Source: an uncultured Alphaproteobacteria bacterium
GTDB lineage: Bacteria > Pseudomonadota > Alphaproteobacteria > MPNO01 > UBA830
DNA length: 32,799 nt
Direction of reading: 5' to 3'
Assembly (NCBI GenBank): GCA_913047365.1
Contig: CAJWUK010000008.1
Location: forward strand, 1-32,799
The translations under genes and the position numbers were made by a program. Below are positions 1-8,289 of the stretch, piece by piece (within the stretch, counting starts at the first letter, position 1; each line of letters opens with the position of its first letter). The notes beneath the pieces are model-generated. The model was not told the DNA's origin, did no database searches, and saw only the letters and a program-made list of their open reading frames with translations.

Positions 1-30
1 GGACTGGTAATCCATCAGATCTTCCGACAT
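1..30 (-). CDS. sspB: N-terminus of a truncated gene, probably SspB family ClpXP adaptor
   Basis: The minus strand from 30 down reads ATGTCGGAAGATCTGATGGATTACCAGTCC = MSEDLMDYQS, open to the window edge. It resembles starts of alphaproteobacterial SspB. sspB-thyA-folA is a known neighbourhood in alphaproteobacteria. Only 10 codons are visible. Confidence 0.5.
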   Translation of the reverse strand, partial: MSEDLMDYQS

Positions 31-119
31 GGCGGCGGGACTCATATGGCATGCCGGGCGAAACCGCAAGCCGAACATTGCACCTCAGAACTGCTCTATT
101 CAGAGAAAGAGTGGGAGGA

Positions 120-405
120 CTTCTGTTGCCCGGCGCCCCCCGGACCGCGCTTACCTAATTAATTAAGCAGCGAGGGCCAAATCGTTATCATTGGCACTTG
201 TAAAAACGGCCCGCTAACGGCGGTACCATACCGGGCAAAAAGCTTGTCTTTAGACGCGTGTCGATCCTGTTTCGCCCCCGATACCGTGCGCCGGAATACG
301 TTTCGCGTCCGGCGGAACCAAATTTGGTGGAGGCGCCGGGTACTGCCCCCGGGTCCACTGCGCTTATTACACAATCCGTTTATCACCATAGCCGGCTAAC
401 CGGCA
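120..405 (-). ncRNA. ssrA: Transfer-messenger RNA, circularly permuted two-piece form (ends approximate)
   Basis: On the minus strand, the acceptor piece ends ...GTGGACCCGGGGGCAGTACCCGGCGCCTCCACCA (CCA ends at 325). A 45-nt intervening segment follows (324..280). The coding piece then starts GGGGGCGAAACAGGATCGACACGCGT at 279. The 5' GGGGGCG pairs with 3' CGCCUCC, giving a 7-bp acceptor stem with a G3:U pair. The tag reading frame at 195..163 is GCC AAT GAT AAC GAT TTG GCC CTC GCT GCT TAA = ANDNDLALAA*. Confidence 0.95.
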
Positions 406-410
406 CTGTG

Positions 411-439
411 ATTATAGGGTGATTCGGACTTAAATTAAA
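411..439 (-). promoter_or_regulatory. Putative sigma70 promoter of the tmRNA gene
   Basis: Minus strand: TTTAAT (439..434), 17-nt spacer, TATAAT (416..411), just upstream of the tmRNA acceptor piece. Confidence 0.6.
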
Positions 440-486
440 GTGAATCTGATATACCCTGAAATGAGAAAAACAGCGGAAAACCGCCA

Positions 487-1281
487 ATGCAGCAATATCT
501 CGAACTTTTGCGGCGCGTCCGAGAAGCCGGCGTCTGGAAAGGCGATCGCACAGGAACAGGCACCTACAGCGTGTTCGGTCATCAGATGCGGTTCGACCTT
601 TTGGAGGGGTTTCCGTTGGTCACCACCAAAAAAATCCATACCAAGTCGGTCATTCATGAATTGTTGTGGTTCCTCGCCGGCGATACCAATATCGGCTATT
701 TGAAGGAAAACGGCGTTTCCATCTGGGACGAGTGGGCCGACGAAGACGGCGATCTCGGACCTGTCTACGGAGCGCAGTGGCGCTCCTGGGATGTCGGCGA
801 CGGCACCACCGTCGATCAGATTTCACGGGTCGTAAGTCATATCGAAAACAATCCGGACTCGCGGCGACTGATCGTCAGTGCGTGGAATGTGCCGCAAATC
901 GAACGCATGGCATTGCCCCCCTGTCACTGCCTATTCCAATTCTATGTCGCCGACGGCCGGCTTTCCTGCCAGTTGTATCAGCGCAGCGCCGACATTTTTC
1001 TGGGTGTGCCGTTCAACATCGCCTCCTATGCCTTGCTGACACAGATGATGGCGCAGGTGACGGACCTGAAACCGGGGGAATTCGTCCACACGCTGGGAGA
1101 TGCACATCTTTACGCAAACCATGTTGAGCAGGCCGATGAGCAGCTTCAACGCGAACCCTATGCTTTGCCGACGATGACCCTGAATACCGACGTTTCTGAT
1201 ATTTTCGGTTTCGTCTACGACGATTTCTCCCTCGACGGCTATCGTTTCCACCCGCATATTCCGGCCGCGGTGGCGGTCTGA
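487..1281 (+). CDS. thyA: Thymidylate synthase
   Basis: 264 aa; [11 protein letters not shown]..., [32 protein letters not shown] active-site Cys, [11 protein letters not shown]-terminus. Confidence 0.97.
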   Translation: MQQYLELLRRVREAGVWKGDRTGTGTYSVFGHQMRFDLLEGFPLVTTKKIHTKSVIHELLWFLAGDTNIGYLKENGVSIWDEWADEDGDLGPVYGAQWRSWDVGDGTTVDQISRVVSHIENNPDSRRLIVSAWNVPQIERMALPPCHCLFQFYVADGRLSCQLYQRSADIFLGVPFNIASYALLTQMMAQVTDLKPGEFVHTLGDAHLYANHVEQADEQLQREPYALPTMTLNTDVSDIFGFVYDDFSLDGYRFHPHIPAAVAV

Positions 1282-1286
1282 AATCT

Positions 1287-1787
1287 TTGCGCGTTTCATT
1301 GATTGTTGCCGTCGCCGAGAACGGCGTCATCGGCAGGGACGGAGATTTGCCATGGCGGCTTTCAAGCGATCTTCGCTATTTCAAAGCCGTTACGATGGGG
1401 AAGCCGATCATCATGGGGCGGAAAACGTTCCAGTCCATAGGAAGGCCATTGCCCGGCCGGCCCAATTTTGTTGTCAGCCGGAATCCGGAATTTAATGCAG
1501 ACGGCATCACTGTTTTTTCGTCTTTGGGCGCTGCAACCGGCCAGGCCAAGGAGTCAGGCTGCGAAGAGGTCTTGATAATCGGCGGCGCCCGAATTTATGA
1601 GGAAGGCTTGTCCGTTGCGGACAGGATTTACCTCACGCAGGTGCATGCAGACGTGCCCGGCGATGTCACTTTTCCGGCTTTCGATCCGACAGAATGGACG
1701 CGGACGTCCCGCGAACGTAAAACAGCCGGGGAAAACGACGACCATGAACATTCGTTCATTGTCCTGGACCGGATCAAAACCGATTGA
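1287..1787 (+). CDS. folA: Dihydrofolate reductase
   Basis: 166 aa; SLIVAVAENGVIGRDGDLPWRLSSDLRYFK...IIMGRKTFQSIGRPLPGR. TTG start 5 nt after the thyA stop. Confidence 0.96.
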   Translation: MRVSLIVAVAENGVIGRDGDLPWRLSSDLRYFKAVTMGKPIIMGRKTFQSIGRPLPGRPNFVVSRNPEFNADGITVFSSLGAATGQAKESGCEEVLIIGGARIYEEGLSVADRIYLTQVHADVPGDVTFPAFDPTEWTRTSRERKTAGENDDHEHSFIVLDRIKTD

Positions 1788-1884
1788 AATCGGATTTCTT
1801 CTCCCGGTCCTGTTTGCAATCGGTTAACCTTTTGGCCTAAATATCTTTTTCTAGCCGCGGTGGTTTATTTATCGGGGATTTTAC

Positions 1885-2409
1885 GTGCGTTGTCTTTCAG
1901 CGATTTTATTGATCATTGTCCTGTCGGCCGCCGCCCCCGCGTTTTCACGGTCAGGCGATGTGGCCCTGTTTACGCCGTTGAAGGCGGACAGGGTCGTTGT
2001 CTTGAAAGGGGAACGGCAGTTGGTCCTGATGCGCGGGGACCGGGTGTTGAAAGTGTATCGGGTTGCTCTGGGGCGCTATGCCGAGGGGCGCAAAACTAGA
2101 AAAGGTGATGCCAAAACACCCGAAGGTAACTACACCATCGACTACCGGCTGGATACTGATAGATCCAAGTTCCATCGCGCGCTTCATATCTCCTACCCAA
2201 ATTCTCAGGACCGCGCGCGGGCCGCTAGGCTCGGCGTCGATCCCGGCGGTCAAATCATGATCCACGGCCTGCCGACAAAGTGGAGTGCCAAAGACGTTGG
2301 GCACCCAAAACTCGATTGGACGCAGGGCTGTATTGCCCTCACCAACCGGGAAATGGATGAAGTTTGGAAGATGGTCTCCGACGGGACTACCATCGAAATC
2401 TACCCCTAA
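1885..2409 (+). CDS. L,D-transpeptidase (YkuD family), secreted
   Basis: N-terminal signal-like sequence; YkuD motif IMIHGLP...DWTQGCIALTNREMDEVW. GTG start. Confidence 0.9.
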   Translation: MRCLSAILLIIVLSAAAPAFSRSGDVALFTPLKADRVVVLKGERQLVLMRGDRVLKVYRVALGRYAEGRKTRKGDAKTPEGNYTIDYRLDTDRSKFHRALHISYPNSQDRARAARLGVDPGGQIMIHGLPTKWSAKDVGHPKLDWTQGCIALTNREMDEVWKMVSDGTTIEIYP

Positions 2410-2487
2410 AGAATTCGTCGTCGCCACTTATCGTATCGCGCGCTAACGGCTAAACTTCCCGTCCAACACAGGGGACGGCAAGAACTC

Positions 2488-4563
2488 ATGGCGGGTGCGC
2501 GCCTTGCTGCCGATATCGGCGGTACATTCACCGACATCGCAGTCGAATTCGATGACAATTTGCATACCTGTAAAGTGCCGACGACGCCTGACGCGCCGGA
2601 GCAGGGGGTCCTCGACGGTGTCGTTCGTACATTGGACGAAACAGGCCTCGGGCCGGCTGATTTTTCTCTGATCGTTCACGGCACGACATTGGCAACCAAT
2701 GCCCTGATCGAACGAAAGGGTGCGAAGACTGCGATGCTTGTTACCGAGGGATTTCGCGATGCCGTCGAAATGGCCTACGAGAACCGGTTCGAGCAATACG
2801 ATATCTACATGGACAAGCCGCCGCCATTGGTACCCCGAGAATTGCGGTTCGGTGTCGTGGAACGTGTCGATTCGCGCGGGAACGTACTTATCCCGCTCCC
2901 GGACGACGCTCTCGCTTCAATCATTCCCATATTGAGATCTGAGAGGATCGACGCCGTCGCTATCGGGTTGATGCATTCGTATGTTGCGCCTGACCACGAG
3001 CGTCGGATTGCTGCAATTCTCAAAAGCGAACTACCTGGCGTGATGGTATCGCTTTCCAGCGAGGTATCGCCTGAAATTCGGGAATACGAACGCTGGTCGA
3101 CAACGGTGGCGAATGCCTATGTACAGCCGCTGATGTCCAGTTATCTTGGCAGGCTGTCCGATAGCCTCTCCGATCTTGGCTTCGGTTGTTCGCTTTGCCT
3201 GATGACGTCGGGCGGTGGGCTGTGCTCACTTGAAACAGCCCGGCAATTCCCAATCCGTCTGGTGGAATCGGGACCGGCAGGTGGGGCGATCCTGGCAGCA
3301 CGCCTGGCACAGGAATGCGGGCTGGATAAAGTCGTCTCCTTCGATATGGGGGGCACCACTGCCAAAATTTGCCTCATCGACAACGGCGAACCACTACATT
3401 CTCGAAGGTTTGAGGTGGCCCGGCAGTATCGTTTCCTGAAAGGCAGCGGTTTGCCGCTTCGCATACCAGTAATCGAGATGGTTGAAATTGGAGCCGGCGG
3501 CGGTTCCATTGCGCGGGTCGATTCTCTCTCGAGGATTCAGGTTGGGCCAGACAGTGCCGGTGCCGTTCCTGGTCCTGCTTGCTATTCCAAAGGTGGAGCA
3601 GCCGCGACCGTAACAGATGCAAATTTGACCCTCGGGAGGATAGATGGAGAGGCGTTTGCGGGGGGTACGATGAAGTTGGATGCCAACGCTGCCGCGAAGA
3701 CACTGGAGGTCGATGTCGGGGTGCCGCTATCACTTTCTGATGAAGGTGCGGCCTTCGGTATCAGTGAAGTGGTCGAGGAAAATATGGCGAATGCAGCCCG
3801 TGTTCACGCAGTTGAAAGTGGCGCAGAAGTGCGCGGTCGGTCAATGATTGCCTTTGGCGGCGGCGCTCCGCTGCATGCCGCAAGCCTGGCCCGGAAACTT
3901 GAAATCGATGAGGTTGTGGTGCCGGTTGCCGCGGGGGTGGGGTCCGCAGTCGGTTTTCTGCAGGCACCGGCGGCTTACGAAGTCGTCCGTAGCAGATATG
4001 AAATTCTGGATAACAGCTTTGACGTCAGCGCCCTGAACGCGCTGTTCAGTGAAATGCGTGACGAGGCTAGCGGTATCGTACGCGCTGCTGCGTCTGATAA
4101 CGCGTTGGTCGAAAACCGAACCGCCGATATGCGCTATCGCGGGCAGGGGCATGAAATTACCATTGTTTTGCCGGACGGGCCCTATAATTACCAGATCGGT
4201 ATAGACATGATCGACCGGTTTGAAACGTCATACGAAGCGACTTTCTCCCGCCGAATTCCAAATCTGGATGTCGAAGTGTTGAACTGGTCGCTTCGTCTTT
4301 CCGCCGCTGTGCCAGATTCGGAATTGTGTCCGCCGGACCCACCTGCAACCGAACCGGAACCAAACGGAACCAGGATGTTATTCGATCCGGAAACTGCCGC
4401 GCCTATGGAGGTTTCTGTCTATGATCGCGATAGTCTGAAGCCTGGCAATCTGATCGTGGGGCCTGCAATTATTACTGAAGACGAGACAACAACAATTGTC
4501 TTGTCCGGTTACGAGGCCACTGTGAACGCACGGAGCCATATCGTTCTAAGAAGAGCCCCATAA
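2488..4563 (+). CDS. Hydantoinase/oxoprolinase family protein, subunit A (HyuA-like)
   Basis: 691 aa; ADIGGTFTDIAVEF, VHGTTLATNALIERKGAKTAMLVTEGFRD, SFDMGGTTAKICLI, EIGAGGGSIARVD: typical HyuA/ASKHA-fold motifs. Confidence 0.93.
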   Translation: MAGARLAADIGGTFTDIAVEFDDNLHTCKVPTTPDAPEQGVLDGVVRTLDETGLGPADFSLIVHGTTLATNALIERKGAKTAMLVTEGFRDAVEMAYENRFEQYDIYMDKPPPLVPRELRFGVVERVDSRGNVLIPLPDDALASIIPILRSERIDAVAIGLMHSYVAPDHERRIAAILKSELPGVMVSLSSEVSPEIREYERWSTTVANAYVQPLMSSYLGRLSDSLSDLGFGCSLCLMTSGGGLCSLETARQFPIRLVESGPAGGAILAARLAQECGLDKVVSFDMGGTTAKICLIDNGEPLHSRRFEVARQYRFLKGSGLPLRIPVIEMVEIGAGGGSIARVDSLSRIQVGPDSAGAVPGPACYSKGGAAATVTDANLTLGRIDGEAFAGGTMKLDANAAAKTLEVDVGVPLSLSDEGAAFGISEVVEENMANAARVHAVESGAEVRGRSMIAFGGGAPLHAASLARKLEIDEVVVPVAAGVGSAVGFLQAPAAYEVVRSRYEILDNSFDVSALNALFSEMRDEASGIVRAAASDNALVENRTADMRYRGQGHEITIVLPDGPYNYQIGIDMIDRFETSYEATFSRRIPNLDVEVLNWSLRLSAAVPDSELCPPDPPATEPEPNGTRMLFDPETAAPMEVSVYDRDSLKPGNLIVGPAIITEDETTTIVLSGYEATVNARSHIVLRRAP

Positions 4564-6293
4564 TGGCGAGTCCGAAAGATCCTTTTTCCCCCATTCGGCT
4601 CCAAATCATGTGGGATCGGCTGATCGCCGTGGTGGAAGAACAGGCCCAGGCACTGATCCGCACGGGGTTCTCCACATCTACGCGCGAAGCCGGCGATTTA
4701 TCCGCGGGTGTCTTCGATGTATCTGGGTATATGCTGGCGCAGGCGGTTACCGGCACGCCGGGACATGTGAATTCTATGGCCCGGTCGGTAAAGCACTTTC
4801 TCGACCGCTTCCCGGTATCGGAGATGGCCGATGGGGATGTGTTTCTGACCAACGACCCCTGGAAGGGAACGGGTCATCTGCATGATTTCACGTTTTTGAC
4901 CCCCTGCTTTAAAGATCAAGACCTGACCGCGCTGTTTGCCAGTACATGTCATGTCGTTGACATCGGTGGCCGTGGAATGACGTCAGATGGACGCACCATC
5001 TATGAAGAAGGCCTCTACATCCCGCTTATGCGGTTCGCCCATGCCGGGAAAATTGACCAGACACTGATCGACATTGTGACGGCGAATGTCCGTGAACCGG
5101 TGCAGGTGGTCGGTGATCTGCATTCTCTGGCAACGTGCAACGATGTTGCGTGTCGGCGGCTTCGGGAAATGCTGGACGAATTCGCTCTTACAGATCTTAA
5201 CCGGCTGGGTAGCCATATTTTGGAAAAGTCCAAATCGGCATCGCTGGAAGCAATTGCAAAGGTGCCGTCTGGCACCTACCGGAACAGCATGCGGATAGAT
5301 GGGCTGGAGGAACCGGTTGATCTGGTAGCCGAGATGACGGTTGGCGAAGACGGCATTCATGTCGATTTTTCGGGTTCTTCCGGCATCTCCTCCTACGGGA
5401 TAAATGTTCCGTTCTGTTACACGGAGGCTTACGCATCGTTCGGCGTGAAATGCATTGTCGCACCAGAGGTTCCAAACAATTCGGGCTCGCTTTCCACGAT
5501 CCGGATTACGGCACCTGAAGGCACCATTTTGAACGCAGAACATCCGGCGCCGGTTTCGGTACGGCACGTCACTGGCCAGATGCTGCCGGATGTCGTTTTT
5601 GGCTGTTTGGCGCAGGCCGTCGATGACGCGGTCCCGGCGGAGGGCACCTCCTGCCTCTGGAATCTCTATGCCTATGGCGGTCCCGGCCGGGTAGAGGCTG
5701 ATCCGAAGCAGCTTGCCGATGCGGATACTTTCACGGTGCTCAGTTTTCATTCCGGCGGTGCGGGTGCACGGCCTGGTAAGGACGGATTATCGGCTACGGC
5801 GTTTCCCAGTGGTGTCCGGAATGTACCGGTCGAGGTAACGGAGGCCATTTCGCCGCTAATTGTCTGGCGCAAAGAATATCGGTTGGATTCCGGCGGAGCA
5901 GGTGAATACCGGGGTGGGTTGGGGCAAACCATGGAACTCGGTCTGTTACAGGATGCACCCTTTGCATTCAGCGCGTTGTTCGACCGGATTGATTATCCGC
6001 CAAGGGGACGCGATGGCGGAGATAACGGTGGCGAGGGGGCGATTTATCTGGCGTCTGGATCTCGATTGAACGGTAAAGGCACCCAGACCATTCCGCGGGG
6101 CGAGAGAGTGGTGGTTGATATGCCTGGAGGTGGCGGTCTGGGTGAGGCAAGAATGCGCGATCCAAGAAGGGTGGTGGATGACGTTCGAGGAGGTCTGGTG
6201 TCTGCGGATGTCGCCAGAAGCACTTATCGTGTTGCAATTGATGACAACGGCGACGTAGATGAGAACGTGACGCAAAAATTGCGCGCCAATTAG
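4563..6293 (+). CDS. Hydantoinase B/oxoprolinase family protein (HyuB-like)
   Basis: 576 aa; FLTNDPWKGTGHLHDFTFLTP, CHVVDIGGRG, EGLYIPLMRF, GGGGLGEARMRDP. Start overlaps the hyuA stop (TAATG), implying translational coupling. Confidence 0.93.
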   Translation: MASPKDPFSPIRLQIMWDRLIAVVEEQAQALIRTGFSTSTREAGDLSAGVFDVSGYMLAQAVTGTPGHVNSMARSVKHFLDRFPVSEMADGDVFLTNDPWKGTGHLHDFTFLTPCFKDQDLTALFASTCHVVDIGGRGMTSDGRTIYEEGLYIPLMRFAHAGKIDQTLIDIVTANVREPVQVVGDLHSLATCNDVACRRLREMLDEFALTDLNRLGSHILEKSKSASLEAIAKVPSGTYRNSMRIDGLEEPVDLVAEMTVGEDGIHVDFSGSSGISSYGINVPFCYTEAYASFGVKCIVAPEVPNNSGSLSTIRITAPEGTILNAEHPAPVSVRHVTGQMLPDVVFGCLAQAVDDAVPAEGTSCLWNLYAYGGPGRVEADPKQLADADTFTVLSFHSGGAGARPGKDGLSATAFPSGVRNVPVEVTEAISPLIVWRKEYRLDSGGAGEYRGGLGQTMELGLLQDAPFAFSALFDRIDYPPRGRDGGDNGGEGAIYLASGSRLNGKGTQTIPRGERVVVDMPGGGGLGEARMRDPRRVVDDVRGGLVSADVARSTYRVAIDDNGDVDENVTQKLRAN

Positions 6294-6310
6294 GAAATAG
6301 GGAGAGCCCG

Positions 6311-7318
6311 ATGCGTGTCAGTGCAGGTTTGCCGACGGGGATGGAAGGGCTGACCTATCCGATCCCGTTTTCCGATCCCGACGCAGTTATCCGAATCGCC
6401 AAGCATGCGGAAAAACTCGATTATCACTCGGTCTGGGGAAACGACCACATGACCACCCAGCACTATGTGCGGGCCGAATTCGAAACTCCGCCGCGATTTT
6501 GGGAGCCGCTCATCACCTATTCCTTCGTTGCGGCGGAGACGACGACCCTTCGGTTTGGTACCGGTATTCTGGTGCTGCCAATGCGGCGAGATATCGTCGT
6601 CGCGGCGAAGCAGCTTGCCACGCTGGATCATTTTTCAGGCGGTCGATTGGAAATCGGCGTGGGCATCGGTGCATACCGGGAAGAGTTTCTTGCCCTCCAG
6701 CCAGGCGAAACTCTGCCGCGAGGTAAAATCGTCGATGAGGGTATTCCGGCGCTGAAGCAATTGCTCACCGACCGGGTTGCGAGTTTTAAGGGTGAATTTT
6801 TTGCCTATGAAGACGTGGAGCTTTATCCCAAGCCTCTGCAGGATCACGTGCCGATCTATATCGGTGGGAATAACGAAAACAATCTCCGCCGAGCAGCGAA
6901 ATGGGGCGATGGTTGGCTGCCGGCCGCGGTGCATTTGGATCGGATCCGCGATGACATCAAGACATTACGGGAATTGACCGAAGCAGAAGGCCGGGATTTC
7001 GCTGACATCGAGGTGGCGCCGCAATACATCGTCCATATCGGAAAAACGAGGGAGGCGGCTCTGGAGAGCTTTAACCAGACCCAGATGTGCGCCCATCTGA
7101 CTTCCTTACGGAAATCCACCCTGAAAGGCCAGGGAGAGCTTAATCACGAAGATATCAATTTGATCGGTACCGTCGAAGATGTGGTTGAACGGGCCAATCT
7201 GCTCGGAGAGGCAGGTGTAACACACCTACTTGGTCTGTATTTCGCTGCGAACAATATCGAAGAGCTTCTCGACCAGATGCAGATCTTCGCAGAAGATGTC
7301 GTCCCCCGGCTATGCTGA
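6311..7318 (+). CDS. LLM class flavin- (or F420-) dependent oxidoreductase
   Basis: 335 aa; luciferase-like TIM-barrel motifs ...LRFGTGILVLPMRRDIVVAAKQLATLDHFSGGRLEIGVGIGAYREEF..., PIYIGGNNENNLRRAAKWGDGWLP. Confidence 0.92.
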   Translation: MRVSAGLPTGMEGLTYPIPFSDPDAVIRIAKHAEKLDYHSVWGNDHMTTQHYVRAEFETPPRFWEPLITYSFVAAETTTLRFGTGILVLPMRRDIVVAAKQLATLDHFSGGRLEIGVGIGAYREEFLALQPGETLPRGKIVDEGIPALKQLLTDRVASFKGEFFAYEDVELYPKPLQDHVPIYIGGNNENNLRRAAKWGDGWLPAAVHLDRIRDDIKTLRELTEAEGRDFADIEVAPQYIVHIGKTREAALESFNQTQMCAHLTSLRKSTLKGQGELNHEDINLIGTVEDVVERANLLGEAGVTHLLGLYFAANNIEELLDQMQIFAEDVVPRLC

Positions 7319-7323
7319 ACCGG

Positions 7324-8289
7324 TTATAACAGGGCGCGTAATGTCGATCGGATTTCGTCCGGATCCGCAATACCGCTGATGATCACTTGATCAAGCCCAG
7401 CCGAGAAATACTCTGAAAGACGGTTTCGAACATAGGCGGCATCACCGCATGCAGCATGGGCACCAGCGACCTCCGGTCCTATAATCTTTTCCAACTCGTC
7501 CCAGTCTTGTGCGGAAAAAGCTTGTCGCAATTGGTCCTGGTCGAGGGCTGACCCTCCCATCTCGATATTGGTTGCGTGGTGTTCGCCACGCAGAATGAAT
7601 GCCAATGTGCGCCGTACGGGAGCGATTGCTTTGTCCTGATCGGGGTCGATACAGGTGTAAACAATTCCATAATTCCGAATGGATCGTCCTCCCGCTCCCG
7701 CTGTGACGCGTTTGAGACAGGTCTTCACAAACGGTGCGGCCGTGGCACCTGAGACAATTGCCCCATCGGCATGAGTGCCTCCCAGGGCCAACATTCTGGG
7801 CCCCGATGCTGCGAGGAAAATTGGGATTTCTCTCGCACCGTTTACCAGCCTTCGGCCGGAAATTCGGAACTTCTCCCCCTCGAAATGGACGGCGTCGCCA
7901 GCGAACATTTCCCGGCATATTTCCGTTGCTTCTCGAATTGTCAGTAGAGGCCGGTCGCTCTCGATGCCGGCACCTTTCAGATCATTTGGCGCACCCACAC
8001 CAAGACTGAGGACCACGCGTCCGGGGAACAATTCGTCAAGAGTGGCGGCCGACATCGCGGCGTAGACAGGGTGGACGGAAAAAGGGCTGACAGCCATTAA
8101 GGCGACCTTCAAAGTCTTCGTGGCAGCCAGTGCAGCTGACGCAAGGGCGACGGGATCGCGCTGGAACAAGTGGGTCGCTATCCAGAGCGTTTGTGCTCCA
8201 CCTTCCTCTGCTGCCTTCGCCTGCCCCGCGATGTCGGTGGCGGGAGTAAACCCATCGATGGCAAGACCGAGTTCAGACATGGAAGCCAT
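7324..8289 (-). CDS. LLM class flavin- (or F420-) dependent oxidoreductase, second subfamily
   Basis: 321 aa; ELGLAIDGFTPATDIAGQAKAAEEGGAQTLWIATHLFQRDP..., LDELFPGRVVLSLGVGAPNDLKGAGI, PIFLAASGPRMLALGGTHADGAIVSG. Confidence 0.88.
   Translation of the reverse strand: MASMSELGLAIDGFTPATDIAGQAKAAEEGGAQTLWIATHLFQRDPVALASAALAATKTLKVALMAVSPFSVHPVYAAMSAATLDELFPGRVVLSLGVGAPNDLKGAGIESDRPLLTIREATEICREMFAGDAVHFEGEKFRISGRRLVNGAREIPIFLAASGPRMLALGGTHADGAIVSGATAAPFVKTCLKRVTAGAGGRSIRNYGIVYTCIDPDQDKAIAPVRRTLAFILRGEHHATNIEMGGSALDQDQLRQAFSAQDWDELEKIIGPEVAGAHAACGDAAYVRNRLSEYFSAGLDQVIISGIADPDEIRSTLRALL

Noticed and set aside
159-389. 76-aa minus-strand ORF (MVINGLCNKRSG...)
   Set aside because: It lies wholly inside the tmRNA gene and reads a different frame from the tag; no protein family features.
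4983-5750. 255-aa minus-strand ORF
   Set aside because: Antisense to hyuB; high-GC shadow reading frame with no recognisable domain.
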